Source: Zonotrichia leucophrys gambelii
Taxonomy: Eukaryota; Chordata; Aves; Passeriformes; Passerellidae
DNA length: 64,000 nt
Direction: 5' to 3'
Assembly: GCF_028769735.1 (NCBI RefSeq)
Contig: NC_088171.1
Span: 90,318,912 to 90,382,911 of the forward strand
Part shown: one piece after another, positions 62,100-64,000 of the stretch
Numbering within the stretch: position 1 is the first letter of the stretch
Layout of the letters: each line of letters begins with the position of its first letter
Position numbers and translations under genes: made by a program
The notes under the pieces: generated by a model
The model's database searches: none
Told to the model about the DNA's origin: nothing
What the model saw: the letters and a program-made list of their open reading frames with translations, nothing else

Positions 62100-62335
62100 A
62101 GGTGATATCAAAGGAGCCGTTCTTCCTCAGTTCTGCACATTATTTTTCACTGCTGTGGCGAATCTCTCTGAGCTCCGTGAACCAATAAAACAACGGTCCC
62201 TGTTTGAGTTGATATATTAATATTTACTGAGGATTTGCAAGGTCGGGGCTAAATGTCAGCAGATTGCTGGGGCAGTACTGTGGGGAATAATTAAACAAAT
62301 CTCACAGCAGTTCAGCCTCCTAACATCTTTATTAA
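62100..62335. promoter_or_regulatory. Candidate conserved regulatory block
   Basis: This repeat-free segment has TAATTA (62288-62293) overlapping a forkhead-like TAAACAAA (62292-62299), plus AACCAATAAAAC and GATATCAAAGG. One of the better candidates by texture; conservation untested. Confidence 0.3.
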
Positions 62336-62459
62336 TCTTTTTTTTTTCCTTTCTTGAAACAGTACACTGAAATATTGCTTTTTCAACCTTACTGAACAAT
62401 TGGGAGAAGTTTAATAATAAAATCCTGGATTGAAAGTATTTGTTTTTGACAGTTTCTTG

Positions 62460-62810
62460 GCCCACTCTGCTGCAGATGTTAGTTAGTTGTGAAGGCTATG
62501 ATGTGTGAATTATCACCAAGCTGCTGGGGTTCTCACCTGCCTCTCCATCAAATTCATCTTGACCAGTCTGCCAAGAACAATGATATTGCTGCTGTAAATG
62601 GAGACCCAAATTGGCTTCATTAAGTAGTGGGTCCACTTCTCTGAGGAAAAAAAACTGGAGAACCCCAATTCAGTATGCATATCTCCCTTAACGTGATTAT
62701 AGCATGCACTCTAGTACAACTTAAACAATTCTCTTTAATAAGCTTCATAATTAGTGTTGGGATGCCTCATTACAAGTCATTGCCTGTAGCAGTCCTAGGC
62801 CAAACAGCCC
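62460..62810. promoter_or_regulatory. Candidate conserved regulatory block
   Basis: Repeat-free sequence with TGAATTATCACC, AAGAACAATGATATTG, TTAAACAATTC and TAATTA at 62748-62753. Mixed SOX, homeodomain and GATA-like words suggest an enhancer. Inference only. Confidence 0.3.
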
Positions 62811-64000
62811 TTCTCAATCTGATTTTTTTTTTTTTTTATCAGGCAGCAGGAGCTGTCTGGAGCTTTTTGTTTGTATAGTGGGGAATTGCATTAAGAACCC
62901 AGTGTAAAAATACCACAAGGAAATTAATTGCTTCTGTGCAGATTCACCACAGATGTGTCCTGTTATGTGGAATGGTATATTTCTGACATTGCTATACTGC
63001 GGTGTGCTGGGGAAAAAATGTCTGGAAAAGCTACAAATGCAAACATATTATCATCCATATAGATTCCTTATGTTGTAACTGAAAACAAGTGATTTTTAAA
63101 GTGTGTTAGGGCCTTCAAGACTTTTTTTGTTTTTAAATAAAGTGGTTATTTTTTTCCAATTTTTCTTTTTTTAATACTCAAAACCCACTAATAAAATACA
63201 CATGGCCACGTATTCTATTTGGTACTGGCTGATAAATGTGCTACTTAAAATAACACACACGAGGAGTGCGGTGACTCAACGCAATAAGAAGGCTGACATA
63301 CAAAGCCGCCCTCAAGGTCAGTGGTTTGTTATCTATCAGTGTTGGTCAGGTTGTGAATCACAACTGCAAGTTTCAGCAAGTTAAGGGGAGGAGGAGCATT
63401 CAGAGTGCTTGCCCTATGGAAAAGAAAAGCTGAGCTGGTGGTTTGTTAGCTGCCTCTGAACATCACCCTACAGCTTCTGGGTAATGCCCATTCCCTTGTC
63501 GCTGAAGCAAAGCTGCAAAGTGCCTTGATCCAGATATACGAGTGCTTTGATTTACTTGTTATAATTCAGGTGGAAGGGTTTAGGGTTAGCAAGTCCACCT
63601 CTGCAGAGCCTCTTTGCACTGCCCTCTCATTATTTATATTGATTTCTTTCATCTCAATCCTTGTATACTTAGGTTTTGACTTTGGGCTCATCACTCTTAT
63701 ACAATTGTATTTTCCTTGTGACATCACTATTGATAATCAAATATTACAATTTGCCTCACAACAATTACAGGAAAGGAAGACCCATTTAGAATAGCAAAAT
63801 ATGTGAGCTGTGGTATTAGAAACAGCTGTTTGGGATATTCACATGTGATTGTGAAGGGGACTTCTCCATCTATTAATATGGTAGATCCTGCAAAATTGAA
63901 AATATAAAGAAAACAATAATTTGACCCAAATTCAGGATTTTGCCTATTTGATAATGATACAGCAGTAGAAATAATAAAACTGTTGTAGTAATGTTTCTCC
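62811..64000. other. AT-rich intergenic DNA to the window end
   Basis: No gene, transposon or clear element. It contains a T run at about 62823-62838 and an AT-rich stretch near 63120-63180. The frame at 63525-63794 has no recognisable domain. Confidence 0.6.

Noticed and set aside
1..64000. CRISPR arrays, tRNA or rRNA genes, or a bacterial-type system
   Set aside because: None seen. The window is vertebrate genomic DNA and the repeats present are microsatellites and CR1 copies.

Overview
This window is vertebrate, almost certainly avian, genomic DNA. It contains one recognisable protein-coding gene, the Iroquois-class homeobox gene IRX1, on the + strand in four coding exons between 49443 and 54395. 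The bird assignment rests on CR1 LINE fragments with typical avian/reptilian 3' ends, very low repeat density, no mammalian SINEs, and an IRX1 protein that is nearly identical to the mammalian one through the homeodomain. I cannot name the species.

Layout. 1-39.9 kb is an AT-rich gene desert with five CR1 fragments, some microsatellites and no supportable gene. By vertebrate synteny it should lie between IRX1 and IRX2. From about 40 kb to 59.8 kb the sequence changes: separate CpG-rich islands (about 40.1-40.5, 41.5-41.9, 46.9-47.8, 48.7-50.0, 56.2-57.6 and 58.4-59.2 kb) alternate with AT-rich, repeat-free blocks that look like conserved regulatory DNA. IRX1 sits in the middle of this domain. 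From 59.8 to 64 kb the sequence is again AT-rich and gene-free, with several candidate enhancers.

IRX1. The four exons join in frame to a 469-residue protein, against about 480 in human. It has an N-terminal alanine run, a TALE homeodomain, an acidic region, the Iro box and a short conserved C-terminus. All splice sites are GT-AG. A polyadenylation signal lies 322 bases after the stop. The 800 bases before the start codon contain no ATG at all.

What the rest probably does. IRX genes are developmental transcription factors embedded in regulatory deserts, so most non-coding sequence here is expected to be cis-regulatory. The candidate enhancers listed are judged only from motif content, sequence texture and position, with no alignment, so their confidences are low. 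I found no CRISPR array, RNA gene, bacterial-type system or convincing novel protein gene. The most unusual non-coding signals are a G-quadruplex-type repeat just after the exon 1 donor, a 10/20-bp periodic CpG repeat downstream of the gene, the ATG-free leader, a SOX-motif cluster near 60.5 kb, and a 215-codon open frame in the desert.
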